Shown in pieces: positions 37,019 through 46,136 of a stretch of DNA of 64,000 bases. Numbering within the stretch: position 1 is the stretch's first letter; every line of letters begins with the position of its first letter. Both the position numbers and the translations under genes were made by a program. Source of the DNA: Maribacter antarcticus DSM 21422 (GTDB taxonomy: Bacteria > Bacteroidota > Bacteroidia > Flavobacteriales > Flavobacteriaceae); the NCBI RefSeq assembly GCF_000621125.1, contig NZ_JHZC01000004.1, positions 682,001-746,000 of the forward strand. The letters run 5' to 3'. The notes under the pieces are model-generated. The model did not search any database. It was not told where the DNA came from and saw nothing but the letters and a program-made list of their open reading frames with translations.

Positions 37019-37140
37019 TTCTCTTTTAAATGTGTTTGTTCTATGGGTTTCAGCATAGTTAAATATGCTTTTGAAATCTAAATGGATAATTCTTTTTTGG
37101 ACACGGTATTCAAAAAGGTATCTTTTTGGCGAATTAATAA

Positions 37141-37641
37141 TTATTTTCTGGGAGCTACCTTTTTAATGAACTCAGTTATTATTTCTACAGGGGTTTTGAT
37201 GATGCTTATGCAAATTGCGTTTTTTGGCTCTTCTAAGGTATCAAATTGAGATTGAAGAAGCCCTGTAGGCATAAAATGTTCTTTCCGCTTTGCAAGGCGT
37301 TTGCTAATAGCTTTCATACTGCCTTGCAAATATAAAAACTCAGAATTATTATCTAAGTTCTTTTGAAGCTGAATCCTGTAATTCTCTTTTAATGCAGAAC
37401 ATACGATTATAGCTCCCTTTTCTTGATTTTCTATAGCAATTTTGTTAAGAAGCTTAAGCCAGCCCATGCGGTCGGTATCGGTTAGTGCTTCGCCTCTAGA
37501 CATTTTGCTTAGATTCGACTGGGGATGGTAATCGTCACCGTCAAAGAACTGATAGCCTAAACGTTTTGCCAGTAGGCTACCAACAGTAGATTTACCACTG
37601 CCTGAAACACCCATGACATATATAATTCGAGGTTTATTCAC
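37141..37641 (-). CDS. gntK: Gluconokinase
   Basis: A 166-residue P-loop kinase of the GntK family, phosphorylating gluconate to 6-phosphogluconate. The loop GVSGSGKST is at residues 11-19; DGDDYHPQSNLSKMSRGEALTD and RMGWLKLLN, followed by VCSALKENYR, are diagnostic of thermosensitive gluconokinase. At 166 residues it is standard. It overlaps the miaA end by 8 bases and is the last gene of an eight-gene minus-strand run. No gluconate transporter or GntR regulator is adjacent. Confidence 0.94.
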   Translation of the reverse strand: MNKPRIIYVMGVSGSGKSTVGSLLAKRLGYQFFDGDDYHPQSNLSKMSRGEALTDTDRMGWLKLLNKIAIENQEKGAIIVCSALKENYRIQLQKNLDNNSEFLYLQGSMKAISKRLAKRKEHFMPTGLLQSQFDTLEEPKNAICISIIKTPVEIITEFIKKVAPRK

Positions 37642-38554
37642 TTATAAGTTTCTGTGCTGCCGCCGCAACGGTTTCTAATTTTTGGATAGAACTACTTTTG
37701 GCATCTAACCAAATAGTGTCCTCATTTCTTTTGAACCAAGTTAGTTGTCTTTTAGCAAATCGTCGTGTATTTTTTTTCATTTCGGCTATTGCTGTTTCCA
37801 AGTCCCAATTGCCCTCTAAATAATTAAAGAGTTCTTTGTAGCCTACGGTCCTTAGCGCATTCAAGTCTTTATAGGCTATCAGGGAACGTATCTCTTCCAA
37901 AAAACCTTCTGACATCATGATATCCACTCTTCGGTTGATATTGTCATATATCTTTTCCCGCTCTGCCTGTAAGCCGATGGTTAAGGTCGTAAAGTTTCTT
38001 TCTTTTTTTGGTTTTCCTAAAAAGCTGCTATAGGGTTTTCCAGTACCAATACAAATCTCCAAGGCCCGTATCAACCTATGTGGATTGTTTAAATCAACCG
38101 TTTTGTAATAGGCTTGGTCAAGATTTTGCAGTTTTTTTTGAAGCTGTTCTAACCCTTGTACTTGAAGCTCTAGGTTAAGCTGTTCCCGTATCTGTGGGTC
38201 TACACCTGGAAATTCATTTAAGCCTTTGGTTACGGCATCAACATATAAGCCGCTACCGCCCACCATGACGACAACTTCACGATCGTTGAAAATAGTATCG
38301 AGTAGTTGAATTGCCTCCTTTTCAAAATCCCCAACAGAATAGGGTTCTGAGATGCTCTTATGTTGTATAAAGTGATGTTTTGTAGCGGCCAGTTCCTTTT
38401 TGCTAGGGACTGCGGTACCAATAGACATTTCCTTGAAAAATTGTCGGGAATCTGCAGATATGATTACTGTTCGGTAGTGCTCTGCTAACGAAATTGCTAG
38501 TTTTGTCTTCCCTATGGCTGTTGGCCCTACTATGGAAATAAGCACCCTACTCAT
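37634..38554 (-). CDS. miaA: tRNA dimethylallyltransferase
   Basis: Adds the isopentenyl group to A37 of tRNAs that read codons beginning with U. P-loop SIVGPTAIGKTKLAISLAE at the N-terminus; ISADSRQFFKEMSIGTAVPS and VVMVGGSGLYVDAVTKGL are conserved, and ALRTVGYKELFNYL followed by KRQLTWFKRN marks the C-terminal half. At 306 residues it is a normal length. It overlaps the ion channel gene upstream by 8 bases and gntK downstream by 8, in the same transcript. Confidence 0.97.
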   Translation of the reverse strand: MSRVLISIVGPTAIGKTKLAISLAEHYRTVIISADSRQFFKEMSIGTAVPSKKELAATKHHFIQHKSISEPYSVGDFEKEAIQLLDTIFNDREVVVMVGGSGLYVDAVTKGLNEFPGVDPQIREQLNLELQVQGLEQLQKKLQNLDQAYYKTVDLNNPHRLIRALEICIGTGKPYSSFLGKPKKERNFTTLTIGLQAEREKIYDNINRRVDIMMSEGFLEEIRSLIAYKDLNALRTVGYKELFNYLEGNWDLETAIAEMKKNTRRFAKRQLTWFKRNEDTIWLDAKSSSIQKLETVAAAAQKLISE

Positions 38555-39428
38555 TTAAAATATTACCGCAGTTATAACAATGGCTTGCATCATCCCTATG
38601 TGCGTCTGTAGAGCAATATGGACAGTGTTGAGTATTTAGATGTATTACTTGATTGTTTGGTGAAGTAGTGCTTTTCTTGATTTTTTCTTCATCCTTGCCT
38701 TGCCCCGCAGCAAATTCTGCAGTAACGATACCTGTAGGAACCGCAATAATGCCATAACCCATAATCATAATAATTGTGGCAATAAACTGGCCTAGATTGG
38801 TTTGTGGTGCAATATCCCCATAACCTACAGTAGTCAGGGTCACAATAGTCCAGTAGATACTTCTTGGTATACTGGTAAAGCCGGCTTCTTTACTTTCTAC
38901 CAAATACATAATAGTACCCATCATTACGGATAGAATGAGCACCACATAAATAAACACGACAATCTTTGTTTTGCTAGCTTTCATTGCCTGTTGTAACTGG
39001 GAGGCTTCACCAATAAACTTCACTAATTTTAAAATTCTAAAAACACGAAGCATCCTAAATATTCTAAACGCGAGTAATACTTGTGAACCGGCAAATAGAT
39101 AAGATAAGTACAGCGGAATGGTAGAGATGAAATCGATAATACCATAAAAACTAAATATGTATTTAAATGGTCTTTTAATAGAAATGATACGTGCAATATA
39201 TTCTATCGTAAAAAATATAGTCACTATCCATTCTAAAAATAGGAGTTCCTTGTGATATTTTAAATCGATATACTCAACACTCTCCAACATAATTAGGATA
39301 ACACTGAGAATGATAAGAATGATGAGTATTAAATCAAACCACTTACCAGTAACGGTGTCCGCTTCATAAATAATTTCATGAAGTTTATTTTTCCAATTGG
39401 ATTTTGATTTTCCCCCTTTTGAATTCAC
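38547..39428 (-). CDS. Voltage-gated potassium-channel-like ion transporter with C-terminal zinc ribbon
   Basis: A 293-residue six-helix channel. S4 is arginine/lysine-rich (RIFRMLRVFRILKLVKFIG), and the pore carries the K+ filter TVGYGD in TIVTLTTVGYGDIAPQTN. After S6 comes a charged linker and a C-terminal four-cysteine zinc ribbon, CPYCSTD followed by CYNCGNIL. The ribbon is an unusual tail for a channel of this family and may mediate assembly or ligand sensing. It overlaps its neighbours by 4 and 8 bases. Confidence 0.93.
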   Translation of the reverse strand: MNSKGGKSKSNWKNKLHEIIYEADTVTGKWFDLILIILIILSVILIMLESVEYIDLKYHKELLFLEWIVTIFFTIEYIARIISIKRPFKYIFSFYGIIDFISTIPLYLSYLFAGSQVLLAFRIFRMLRVFRILKLVKFIGEASQLQQAMKASKTKIVVFIYVVLILSVMMGTIMYLVESKEAGFTSIPRSIYWTIVTLTTVGYGDIAPQTNLGQFIATIIMIMGYGIIAVPTGIVTAEFAAGQGKDEEKIKKSTTSPNNQVIHLNTQHCPYCSTDAHRDDASHCYNCGNILNE

Positions 39429-40792
39429 GTGTTGATAGGAATTGTTTTTAATATGCGTTTCTTTCTGAGATAGGCTTCTATGATGAAATTAGCATTTACC
39501 GTACCGTTCATAGGTGTTATCAAAGTTTCTAAGATAGGCATATTATTTATTTGATGGTTAAGGTCGTAATAGCCTAAACCTACAAGGGAACCTTTTTTAA
39601 TCAAAATAACGCTGTTTTCGCCTATTTCCCGTCCTTTATCTATCAAGAGGATATCTTTTCCCTTCAAGGTGTATTTTGATAATGCTTCTAACAAGCGTTT
39701 ATTGTAAGTCTCTGGTGCTTCTTTTTGGATGCAAGCTCCGTTGCATTCACCATCTGAATAAGCTGCACAGTTGGTTCTGGCTTCGCTTATACCATTAAGT
39801 TTATTGCAGAGTTTATATTCCTTGGTTATTTTATGCAAATGGTTTTTGGCACTAAAAACCCCATTAAAAACTCCATTGGGGTGTTTGCAATCGGATACCG
39901 GTACCGCTCTTAACACTATATAACCAGACTCGTTGATTGTGGAGCAAAGGGTATGGGAAAACATACGCTTTTTAGGTGAGGAATTATATTTAGGTTTATT
40001 CTTAAGCAATTCTTGGTGTTCCTTTAAAAGCGCAACTAATTCACTTCCGGTACGTTCAAAAGTTACTTTTTTGGTTTCCTTTATCAGTTTTCTAGAACGG
40101 TCCCCACTTTTGGTAAATAGCTGATTTACACGCTTTTTGATATCCGTAGTTTTACTTAAATAAATAATGTCCCCATCCTTATTATGCGTGTAAAATAAAC
40201 CAGTTTTGCTGGGCATGTTCTTAACGATATCCAATTGTTTTTCGGAAAGCTCGCCATGTGCCTCTTTGCGAATAACGTCTTGTATGATTGTCTTTTCACT
40301 ATCCTTAGCTAGCAGTAATTTAAAAAGTTTTACGGTAGCAAGCGCATCGCCATTGGCTCTGTGCCGATCAGTAACCGGAATCCCCAAGGAGCGCACTAAT
40401 TTGCCCAAACTATAGGATTCAGCGTCGGGAAGCAGGTTTTTCGATAGGTCTACGGTGCATAAGGTTTTTCTTTCAAAATTGTATCCTAATCGTCTAAATT
40501 CTGTTCTTAGAATACGATAATCAAACTGCGCATTATGCGCTACGATAACAGTGTCTTGCGTAATTTCTACAATACGTTTTGCTACCTCATGGAATTTTGG
40601 TGCAGTACGCAGCATTTTATTATTGATGCCCGTAAGATTAACTACAAAGGGCTGGATGTCTTTTTCTGGATTGACTAAACTGATAAAACTGTCCACGACA
40701 TCATGTCCATCAAATTTGTGAATGGCAATCTCCGTGATACCTTCTTCATTATACTTTCCTCCCGTGGTCTCTATATCTAAAACTGCGTACAT
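39425..40792 (-). CDS. DEDDh exonuclease fused to a GIY-YIG nuclease domain
   Basis: A 455-residue fusion. The N-terminal domain (1-170) is a DnaQ-like 3'-5' exonuclease: YAVLDIETTGG, TVIVAHNAQFDYRIL and HRANGDALATVKLF carry the DEDDh residues. From about 198 a GIY-YIG domain follows, with GLFYTHNKDGDIIYLSKT and IKKRVNQLF, and a Cys-rich region (CAAYSDGECNGACIQKEA), as in UvrC/Cho-like proteins. The GIY and YIG motifs are degenerate (GLF, YLS), so nuclease activity of the second half is uncertain. It probably acts in DNA repair or epsilon-type proofreading. It overlaps the channel gene by 4 bases. Confidence 0.93.
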   Translation of the reverse strand: MYAVLDIETTGGKYNEEGITEIAIHKFDGHDVVDSFISLVNPEKDIQPFVVNLTGINNKMLRTAPKFHEVAKRIVEITQDTVIVAHNAQFDYRILRTEFRRLGYNFERKTLCTVDLSKNLLPDAESYSLGKLVRSLGIPVTDRHRANGDALATVKLFKLLLAKDSEKTIIQDVIRKEAHGELSEKQLDIVKNMPSKTGLFYTHNKDGDIIYLSKTTDIKKRVNQLFTKSGDRSRKLIKETKKVTFERTGSELVALLKEHQELLKNKPKYNSSPKKRMFSHTLCSTINESGYIVLRAVPVSDCKHPNGVFNGVFSAKNHLHKITKEYKLCNKLNGISEARTNCAAYSDGECNGACIQKEAPETYNKRLLEALSKYTLKGKDILLIDKGREIGENSVILIKKGSLVGLGYYDLNHQINNMPILETLITPMNGTVNANFIIEAYLRKKRILKTIPINT

Positions 40793-40845
40793 CTTCCTTT
40801 TAAGTATTATTAGCTGTCTGAGTTTGGCTTGTAAGTTTTAGGGTT

Positions 40846-41499
40846 CTAGTTTCGTGCTCCAAAGATACTACTTCCTATACGCACCATAGTGCTTCCTTCT
40901 TCTATACCGATTTCGTAATCCCCGCTCATTCCCATGGAAAGGATTTCTATAGTGGGTAATTCTACCTTTAGGTTCTCAAAAAGTGCTTTTAGCGTCTTGA
41001 ATTCTCGTCGTATTTGGTCCTTGTCGTCTGTAAAGGTGGCCATTCCCATAAGTCCAGCAACTTTTATATGCTCTAAATGGATGAACTCTGGATTTTGAGT
41101 TAAGGCGTTTAGTTCTTCTTCATTAAAACCAAATTTGGTGTCTTCTTCTGCAATATGTATTTGCAGCAAACAAGAAATTATACGGTCGTGTTTTTTGGCC
41201 TGTTTGTCAATTTCTTTTAGCAACTTTAAGCTATCAACTCCATGGATGATCGCCACATATTCGGCCATGTACTTGACTTTGTTTCGTTGCACGTGGCCAA
41301 TCATGTGCCATTGGATATCATTAGGAAGTTCTTCCCATTTTTGGGTCATTTCCTGTATTTTGTTCTCTCCAAAAATACGTTGTCCGACATCGTATGCTTC
41401 CTGAAGGTCGGAAACAGGTTTGGTCTTAGATACCGCAACGAGGCTCACTTCTTGCGGAATAAATTTACGTATACTCGTTAATTTTTTTTGTATCGACAT
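40846..41499 (-). CDS. YggS-family pyridoxal-phosphate-binding protein
   Basis: A 217-residue alanine-racemase-fold PLP-binding protein, involved in PLP homeostasis. The PLP lysine is in LVAVSKTKPV near residue 23; FGENKIQEMTQKWEELP and WHMIGHVQRNKVKYM are diagnostic, and LSMGMSGDYEIGIEEGSTMVRIG binds the phosphate. I prefer the ATG at 41499 because the longer frame to 41556 runs into the upstream gene and adds 19 residues not found in the family. Confidence 0.95.
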   Translation of the reverse strand: MSIQKKLTSIRKFIPQEVSLVAVSKTKPVSDLQEAYDVGQRIFGENKIQEMTQKWEELPNDIQWHMIGHVQRNKVKYMAEYVAIIHGVDSLKLLKEIDKQAKKHDRIISCLLQIHIAEEDTKFGFNEEELNALTQNPEFIHLEHIKVAGLMGMATFTDDKDQIRREFKTLKALFENLKVELPTIEILSMGMSGDYEIGIEEGSTMVRIGSSIFGARN

Positions 41500-41530
41500 G
41501 TAATAAATGTATCTATTAAATTTAAGGTAT

Positions 41531-42760
41531 TCAAAGTTCGTAAATGGCGATGCCACTTCTTAGTTTCGGTTCTATGTACGTACTTTTTGGAGGCATAACC
41601 AAACCATCATCGGCAATTTGTTTTAATTCCGAAATACCAATGGGAAGCATATTGAAGCCTACGGTGTAACGTCCGGCATCAATTTCATTTTTCATCCGGA
41701 TGCCATTGTGCTTTCCATAGCCATAGGCGATTCGTTTGTCATTTCGTAAATCGGAGATGCCCAAGATAGGCTCTAGAACGGTTTTATAAAGTATTTGGGT
41801 ATCCAGCGCGCTTAAGGTATCAGTAAAAGTGTAGGCTGTTTTTCTTAGGTATAAGGAATAGAATTCGCCGTCCAGATACATGCAAAAATGATGTTTTTTG
41901 GTAGGCTTGTAAAGCATATTTCCTTGGTTTTCTATTCTGAAATACGCATCCAATCCAATTAAAAATTCTTCCTTACTTAAACCGTTCAGGTCTTTGACCA
42001 TACGGTTGAATTCATAGATGCGTATTTGAGATTCTGGAATAAGGTAGCTCATGAAATAATCCGTCGGCACTTCTTCTGGCGCATTAGCGGATGGAAACAT
42101 ATTAGACAACAAATGGGAAGAAGCACTTCTATGATGCCCATCGGCAATGTAGAGCTTATTTACTGTTGCAAATTGATGCTGTATACTTTCGGTTATCTTT
42201 TTATCCGAAATAACCCAAAGGGTATGTGTTACCCTGTCCGGTGTTGTAAAGTGGTGGGTGGGTGTTTTTTCTTTTTCCGTATTGAGTAGTGCATTTATTT
42301 CCGCCGTGTCGGTATAGGTCATTAAAACAGGCTCTGCATTGAATTTTACTGTTTTCAAATAGCTTGCAAACATGGTTTCCCTGCGTTTAATAGTATCCTC
42401 GTGTTTTTTGATAAGGTTGTTCTTGTAATCTGTTACTGATGTAGCGCAAAAAAGCCCACAACATACCAAATCGTCCTGTTCAATTTGATACAGATAAAAG
42501 CTGGAATCAGTATCTTTCTTTAAGATATCATCTTCCAAAAACTCAAGATACCGATTGCGTACCATTGAAAATCTTTTACTACCCGACACGTGCTTGTCAA
42601 ATTTATACCCTGGGTTGATGATGTGCAGAAATGAAAACGGGTTAAATTCTAAATTGGCGTTCAATTCCTTTTTAGAGTAGGATTGATAAGAGCGAGAGAT
42701 AACAAAGGGCGCTTTATCCTGTGTTGGTCTAATAGCCTTGAAGGGTTTAACTGTTGCCAT
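41531..42760 (-). CDS. DUF1015-family protein
   Basis: A 409-residue cytosolic protein. Diagnostic parts are FKAIRPTQDKA near the start, LYIADGHHRSASS around residue 200-212 (resembling a metal or nucleotide-binding site) and YFMSYLIPESQIRIYEFNRMV. The C-terminal segment YTVGFNMLPIGISELKQIADDG also fits, as does LVMPPKSTYIEPK. DUF1015 proteins are widespread and often near serine or central-metabolism genes; the ADGHH motif suggests a kinase-like function, but none is established by this sequence. The start follows the stop of the 3-hydroxyacyl-CoA dehydrogenase gene immediately. Confidence 0.92.
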   Translation of the reverse strand: MATVKPFKAIRPTQDKAPFVISRSYQSYSKKELNANLEFNPFSFLHIINPGYKFDKHVSGSKRFSMVRNRYLEFLEDDILKKDTDSSFYLYQIEQDDLVCCGLFCATSVTDYKNNLIKKHEDTIKRRETMFASYLKTVKFNAEPVLMTYTDTAEINALLNTEKEKTPTHHFTTPDRVTHTLWVISDKKITESIQHQFATVNKLYIADGHHRSASSHLLSNMFPSANAPEEVPTDYFMSYLIPESQIRIYEFNRMVKDLNGLSKEEFLIGLDAYFRIENQGNMLYKPTKKHHFCMYLDGEFYSLYLRKTAYTFTDTLSALDTQILYKTVLEPILGISDLRNDKRIAYGYGKHNGIRMKNEIDAGRYTVGFNMLPIGISELKQIADDGLVMPPKSTYIEPKLRSGIAIYEL

Positions 42761-43654
42761 TTATCCTGTTAAAAACTGTTTAGAAACTGTTTCCGCCTTT
42801 CTATTTTCGCTGTAGTCATAAAACCCTTCGCCGGACTTAATACCTAGCTTGCCTGCGGTAACCATATTCACCACTAGGGGAGAAGGAGCGTATTTTGGAT
42901 TTTTAAATCCGTTGTATAATACATTCATTATAGAAAGACAAACGTCCAAACCAATAAAATCTGCCAACTGTAAAGGTCCCATAGGATGTGCCATTCCTAG
43001 TTTCATTATAGTGTCTATTTCTTCAACTCCGGCTACGCCATGATGAAGCGTTTCTATAGCTTCGTTAATCATTGGCATTAAAATACGGTTGGCTACAAAT
43101 CCAGGATAATCATTGACTTCTGTTGGTGTCTTTCCCAATGTCTTTGAAAGAGCCATAATGGTTCTTGTGGTTTCAGCAGAAGTACTATAACCTCGTATAA
43201 TTTCAACCAATTGCATTATAGGCACGGGGTTCATAAAGTGCATTCCAATTACCTTTTCGGGTCGGGAAGTTTCTGCGGCTATCTGGGTGATTGATATGGA
43301 AGACGTATTGGTGGCTAAAATTGTTTTTGGGGGACAAATGATGTCCAAGTCCTTAAATATTTTAAGTTTAAGGTTGATATTTTCAGTAGCAGCTTCCACT
43401 ACAAGGTCGACCTCTGCCACACCTTCTTTTAAATCAGAACACAAAGTTATTTGAGCTAATGTATTTGTTTTGTCCGTTTCTGTTATTTTTTCTTTTGCGA
43501 CCATTCGGTCCAAATTTTTGGAAATGGTAGCAATACCCTTATCCAAGCTTTCTTCGGAAATATCTATCAACCGGACATTAAAGCCTGTTTGTGCAAAAAC
43601 GTGTGCGATACCATTGCCCATAGTACCTGCACCTATTACCGCTATATTTTTCAT
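42761..43654 (-). CDS. 3-hydroxybutyryl-CoA dehydrogenase-type 3-hydroxyacyl-CoA dehydrogenase
   Basis: A 297-residue NAD(P)-dependent dehydrogenase. The Rossmann loop AVIGAGTMGNGIAHVFAQTG opens it; catalytic-region NTSSISIT and HFMNPVPIMQLVEII (catalytic His) are present. DYPGFVANRILMPMINEAI starts the C-terminal substrate domain. It interconverts 3-hydroxy- and acetoacetyl-CoA in fatty-acid or butanoate metabolism. It shares the junction base with the oxidoreductase gene upstream and abuts DUF1015 downstream, so it lies in the same transcript. Confidence 0.95.
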   Translation of the reverse strand: MKNIAVIGAGTMGNGIAHVFAQTGFNVRLIDISEESLDKGIATISKNLDRMVAKEKITETDKTNTLAQITLCSDLKEGVAEVDLVVEAATENINLKLKIFKDLDIICPPKTILATNTSSISITQIAAETSRPEKVIGMHFMNPVPIMQLVEIIRGYSTSAETTRTIMALSKTLGKTPTEVNDYPGFVANRILMPMINEAIETLHHGVAGVEEIDTIMKLGMAHPMGPLQLADFIGLDVCLSIMNVLYNGFKNPKYAPSPLVVNMVTAGKLGIKSGEGFYDYSENRKAETVSKQFLTG

Positions 43655-44634
43655 TAGTTTAATATTTTATTATCGTCAAAAGAAGCAATGATTTGTAACG
43701 CTACTTTTAAGGCTTCGGTACCTTGCTTTAGAGAGACTACAGGAGTAGTACCATTATTTATGGAATCTGCAAAGCTTTCCAATTCGTCCAAAATGGCATT
43801 GTTGGTTGCAATGGAAGGATTTTCAAAATATATTTGTTTTTTTACCCCTTCGGCATTTTGTAATATCATATCAAAATCACCTGGGTTTTTGGGTGCATCC
43901 TTCATTTTGACTACTTCTACCTTCTTTTCTAAAAAATCGACAGATATGTATGCATCTTTCTGGAAAAAACGGGATTTACGCATGTTCTTTAAGGAAATTC
44001 TACTGGCCGTTAGATTGGCCACACAGCCATTTTCAAATTCTAGTCGCGCATTGGCAATATCGGGAGATTGACTAATTACAGACACACCGCTGGCATTTAT
44101 CTTTTTTACTTTAGAGTTTACTACGCTAAGAATAGCATCTATATCATGAATCATAAGGTCTAGCACCACAGGAACATCCGTTCCTCTAGGATTAAATTCA
44201 GCCAAACGATGTGTTTCTATAAACATGGGTTCATGTATCGCATTTTTTACCGCAGTAAAAGCAGGATTAAACCGCTCTACATGTCCCACTTGTCCTATTA
44301 CACCAAATTTTACTTCCAGCTCTAAAAGTTCCTCAGCCTCTTCTAAGGTGTTGGTAATCGGTTTTTCTATAAAAATATGCTTCCCGCTTTCCATAGCCTT
44401 TTTGGCACACTCGTAATGGGAAAGGGTGGGCGTAACGATGTCTACTACATCTACGGCAGCAATTAATTCATTAATGTTGTTAAAATAGGTATAACCGAAT
44501 TCTGCACTAACTTTCTTACCGTTGATAAGGTCCGCGTCGTAGAATCCTACCAACTCATATTTATCAGATTCTTGGAGTAAGCGTAAATGGATTTTCCCAA
44601 GATGACCTGCTCCTAAAACACCCGCTTTTAGCAT
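43654..44634 (-). CDS. Gfo/Idh/MocA-family oxidoreductase
   Basis: A 326-residue NAD(P)-dependent oxidoreductase. The Rossmann motif AGVLGAGHLGKIHLRLL starts the protein; IFIEKPITNTLEEAEELL contains the catalytic EKP, and DLMIHDIDAILSV carries the catalytic His/Asp. The second domain has the usual alpha/beta barrel half. The ATG at 44634 places the family start correctly; an ATG at 44652 would add six residues. The substrate, probably a sugar or inositol derivative, is unknown. It is the first gene of the eight-gene minus-strand run 44634-37141 and is divergent from pcm. Confidence 0.92.
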   Translation of the reverse strand: MLKAGVLGAGHLGKIHLRLLQESDKYELVGFYDADLINGKKVSAEFGYTYFNNINELIAAVDVVDIVTPTLSHYECAKKAMESGKHIFIEKPITNTLEEAEELLELEVKFGVIGQVGHVERFNPAFTAVKNAIHEPMFIETHRLAEFNPRGTDVPVVLDLMIHDIDAILSVVNSKVKKINASGVSVISQSPDIANARLEFENGCVANLTASRISLKNMRKSRFFQKDAYISVDFLEKKVEVVKMKDAPKNPGDFDMILQNAEGVKKQIYFENPSIATNNAILDELESFADSINNGTTPVVSLKQGTEALKVALQIIASFDDNKILN

Positions 44635-44752
44635 GATTTTTGTTTTTATCAAAAATACGCATTGTTTAGAAGTTTAGTAGAATACCCCTGCCAAAATCCC
44701 ACTTTTTTTACACGTTTATTTTATTGTGTTTCTTTCGTAAAGGGAACTTTAC

Positions 44753-44760
44753 TACATTTG
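44753..44760 (+). promoter_or_regulatory. Candidate -7 element upstream of pcm
   Basis: TACATTTG matches TAnnTTTG, 19 bases before the TTG start at 44780. A TTG at 44724 lies 26 bases upstream, beyond normal spacing. The divergent oxidoreductase gene begins about 120 bases away. Confidence 0.45.
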
Positions 44761-44779
44761 AATTCCAAATAAACCACCA

Positions 44780-45421
44780 TTGAAAGACACCTTAAAACAC
44801 AGGGGAATGCGCAACCAATTAGCGCAAGTATTGATAGACAAGGGAATAACAGATGCAATGGTCCTAGATGCCATCCGAGACATCCCTAGGCACTTGTTTA
44901 TGGATAGCAGTTTTGAAGGACATGCCTACCAAGATAAGGCATTTCCTATCGCTGCTAATCAAACCATTTCCCAACCCTATACCGTTGCCTTTCAAACCCA
45001 ATTATTGGAATTGAAACCCAATATGACCGTATTGGAAATAGGCACTGGTAGTGGGTATCAAACAGCCGTTTTGTTAAAATGTAGGTCAAAAGTATTTACC
45101 ATAGAAAGACAATTGGAACTTTTTAAAAAAACAAATCTGTTTTTTAAGAAAATGGGCTACAGACCTAAGAAAATTATTTTTGGAGATGGATATAAAGGCC
45201 TGCCAGAGGACGCTCCCTTTGACCGTATAATCGTAACTGCAGGTGCTCCGGAAGTACCTAAGGCTTTACTTTCCCAACTAAAAGTAGGAGGTAGGTTGGT
45301 TATTCCTGTAGGTTTTGAAGAACAAATTATGACCCTTTACATAAGGACTAGCGAAAAGGAATTTAAAAAAAGAGAATTTGGTTCCTTTAAATTTGTTCCC
45401 TTGTTGGAAGATAAAAATTAG
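44780..45421 (+). CDS. pcm: Protein-L-isoaspartate O-methyltransferase
   Basis: A 213-residue methyltransferase that repairs isoaspartyl residues in aged proteins. The SAM loop is LEIGTGSGYQTAVL; FPIAANQTISQPYTVAFQTQ is the family signature for substrate binding, and DRIIVTAGAPEVP completes the fold. It starts at TTG 44780; an in-frame ATG at 44807 (residue 10) is possible but would drop conserved N-terminal residues. Monocistronic, convergent with smpB. Confidence 0.95.
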   Translation: MKDTLKHRGMRNQLAQVLIDKGITDAMVLDAIRDIPRHLFMDSSFEGHAYQDKAFPIAANQTISQPYTVAFQTQLLELKPNMTVLEIGTGSGYQTAVLLKCRSKVFTIERQLELFKKTNLFFKKMGYRPKKIIFGDGYKGLPEDAPFDRIIVTAGAPEVPKALLSQLKVGGRLVIPVGFEEQIMTLYIRTSEKEFKKREFGSFKFVPLLEDKN

Positions 45422-45562
45422 TTGCTAATTCCATTAGTTCTTGCAAAAGTTCAAAATTAGATAGGTGCATAATTTAAAGCTGCTACCCTTTAGCGGACTT
45501 GTGAAAAGGAAGCTTAAAATGTTTAAAAATTGTTTAGTAGTGTAGTTGGAAAATTTAGATTT

Positions 45563-46024
45563 CTAATTATTAAAACTCTTTTTAATTCTGGCCAGGTCAC
45601 GCTTATTGTCATTGTCTTTCATCGTCTCTCTTTTATCGTAGAGTTTTTTACCCTTTGCCAATGCGATTTGGATTTTGGCAAAACCACGGTCATTTATAAA
45701 GAGTGTTAGCGGCACAATGGTAAGGCCAGAGGTTGTTACCTCTTTAAATAATTTTTTTAATTCTCTTTTTTGTAACAACAATTTTCTTTGAGCCTTAGGT
45801 TTGTGGTTGTAGTGAGATGCATGAGAGTATTCATCAATCTGCATATTGATAACAAAAAGCTCTCCACGGTCATTAAATTCACAAAAGCTCTCAGAAATAG
45901 AAGCCCTACCGGATCTAAGAGATTTGATTTCTGTGCCACCCAAAACGATACCAGCCGTATATTTATCCAACAGTTCATATTCGAACCGTGCTTTTTTGTT
46001 TTTTATGTTAATGTTCTTTTGCAT
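45563..46024 (-). CDS. smpB: SsrA-binding protein SmpB
   Basis: Binds tmRNA and brings it to stalled ribosomes for trans-translation. The start ATG at 46024 gives 153 residues beginning KNINIKNKKARFEYELLDK. Diagnostic parts are GIVLGGTEIKSLRSGRASISE and FVINMQIDEYSHA, then the basic C-terminal tail KGKKLYDKRETMKDNDNKRDLARIKK. The upstream ATG at 46045 would add seven unlikely residues. No tmRNA gene is seen in the window. Confidence 0.97.
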   Translation of the reverse strand: MQKNINIKNKKARFEYELLDKYTAGIVLGGTEIKSLRSGRASISESFCEFNDRGELFVINMQIDEYSHASHYNHKPKAQRKLLLQKRELKKLFKEVTTSGLTIVPLTLFINDRGFAKIQIALAKGKKLYDKRETMKDNDNKRDLARIKKSFNN

Positions 46025-46136
46025 ACACTGCAAAAATAAGCACAATTAAATAATCAGCTTAACTTTTAAAAAGAATTAAAGTGCTTCATTTGTAATGAAC
46101 CTTATCAGTTTACGAATAAGTATTAAAATAAAAGTG

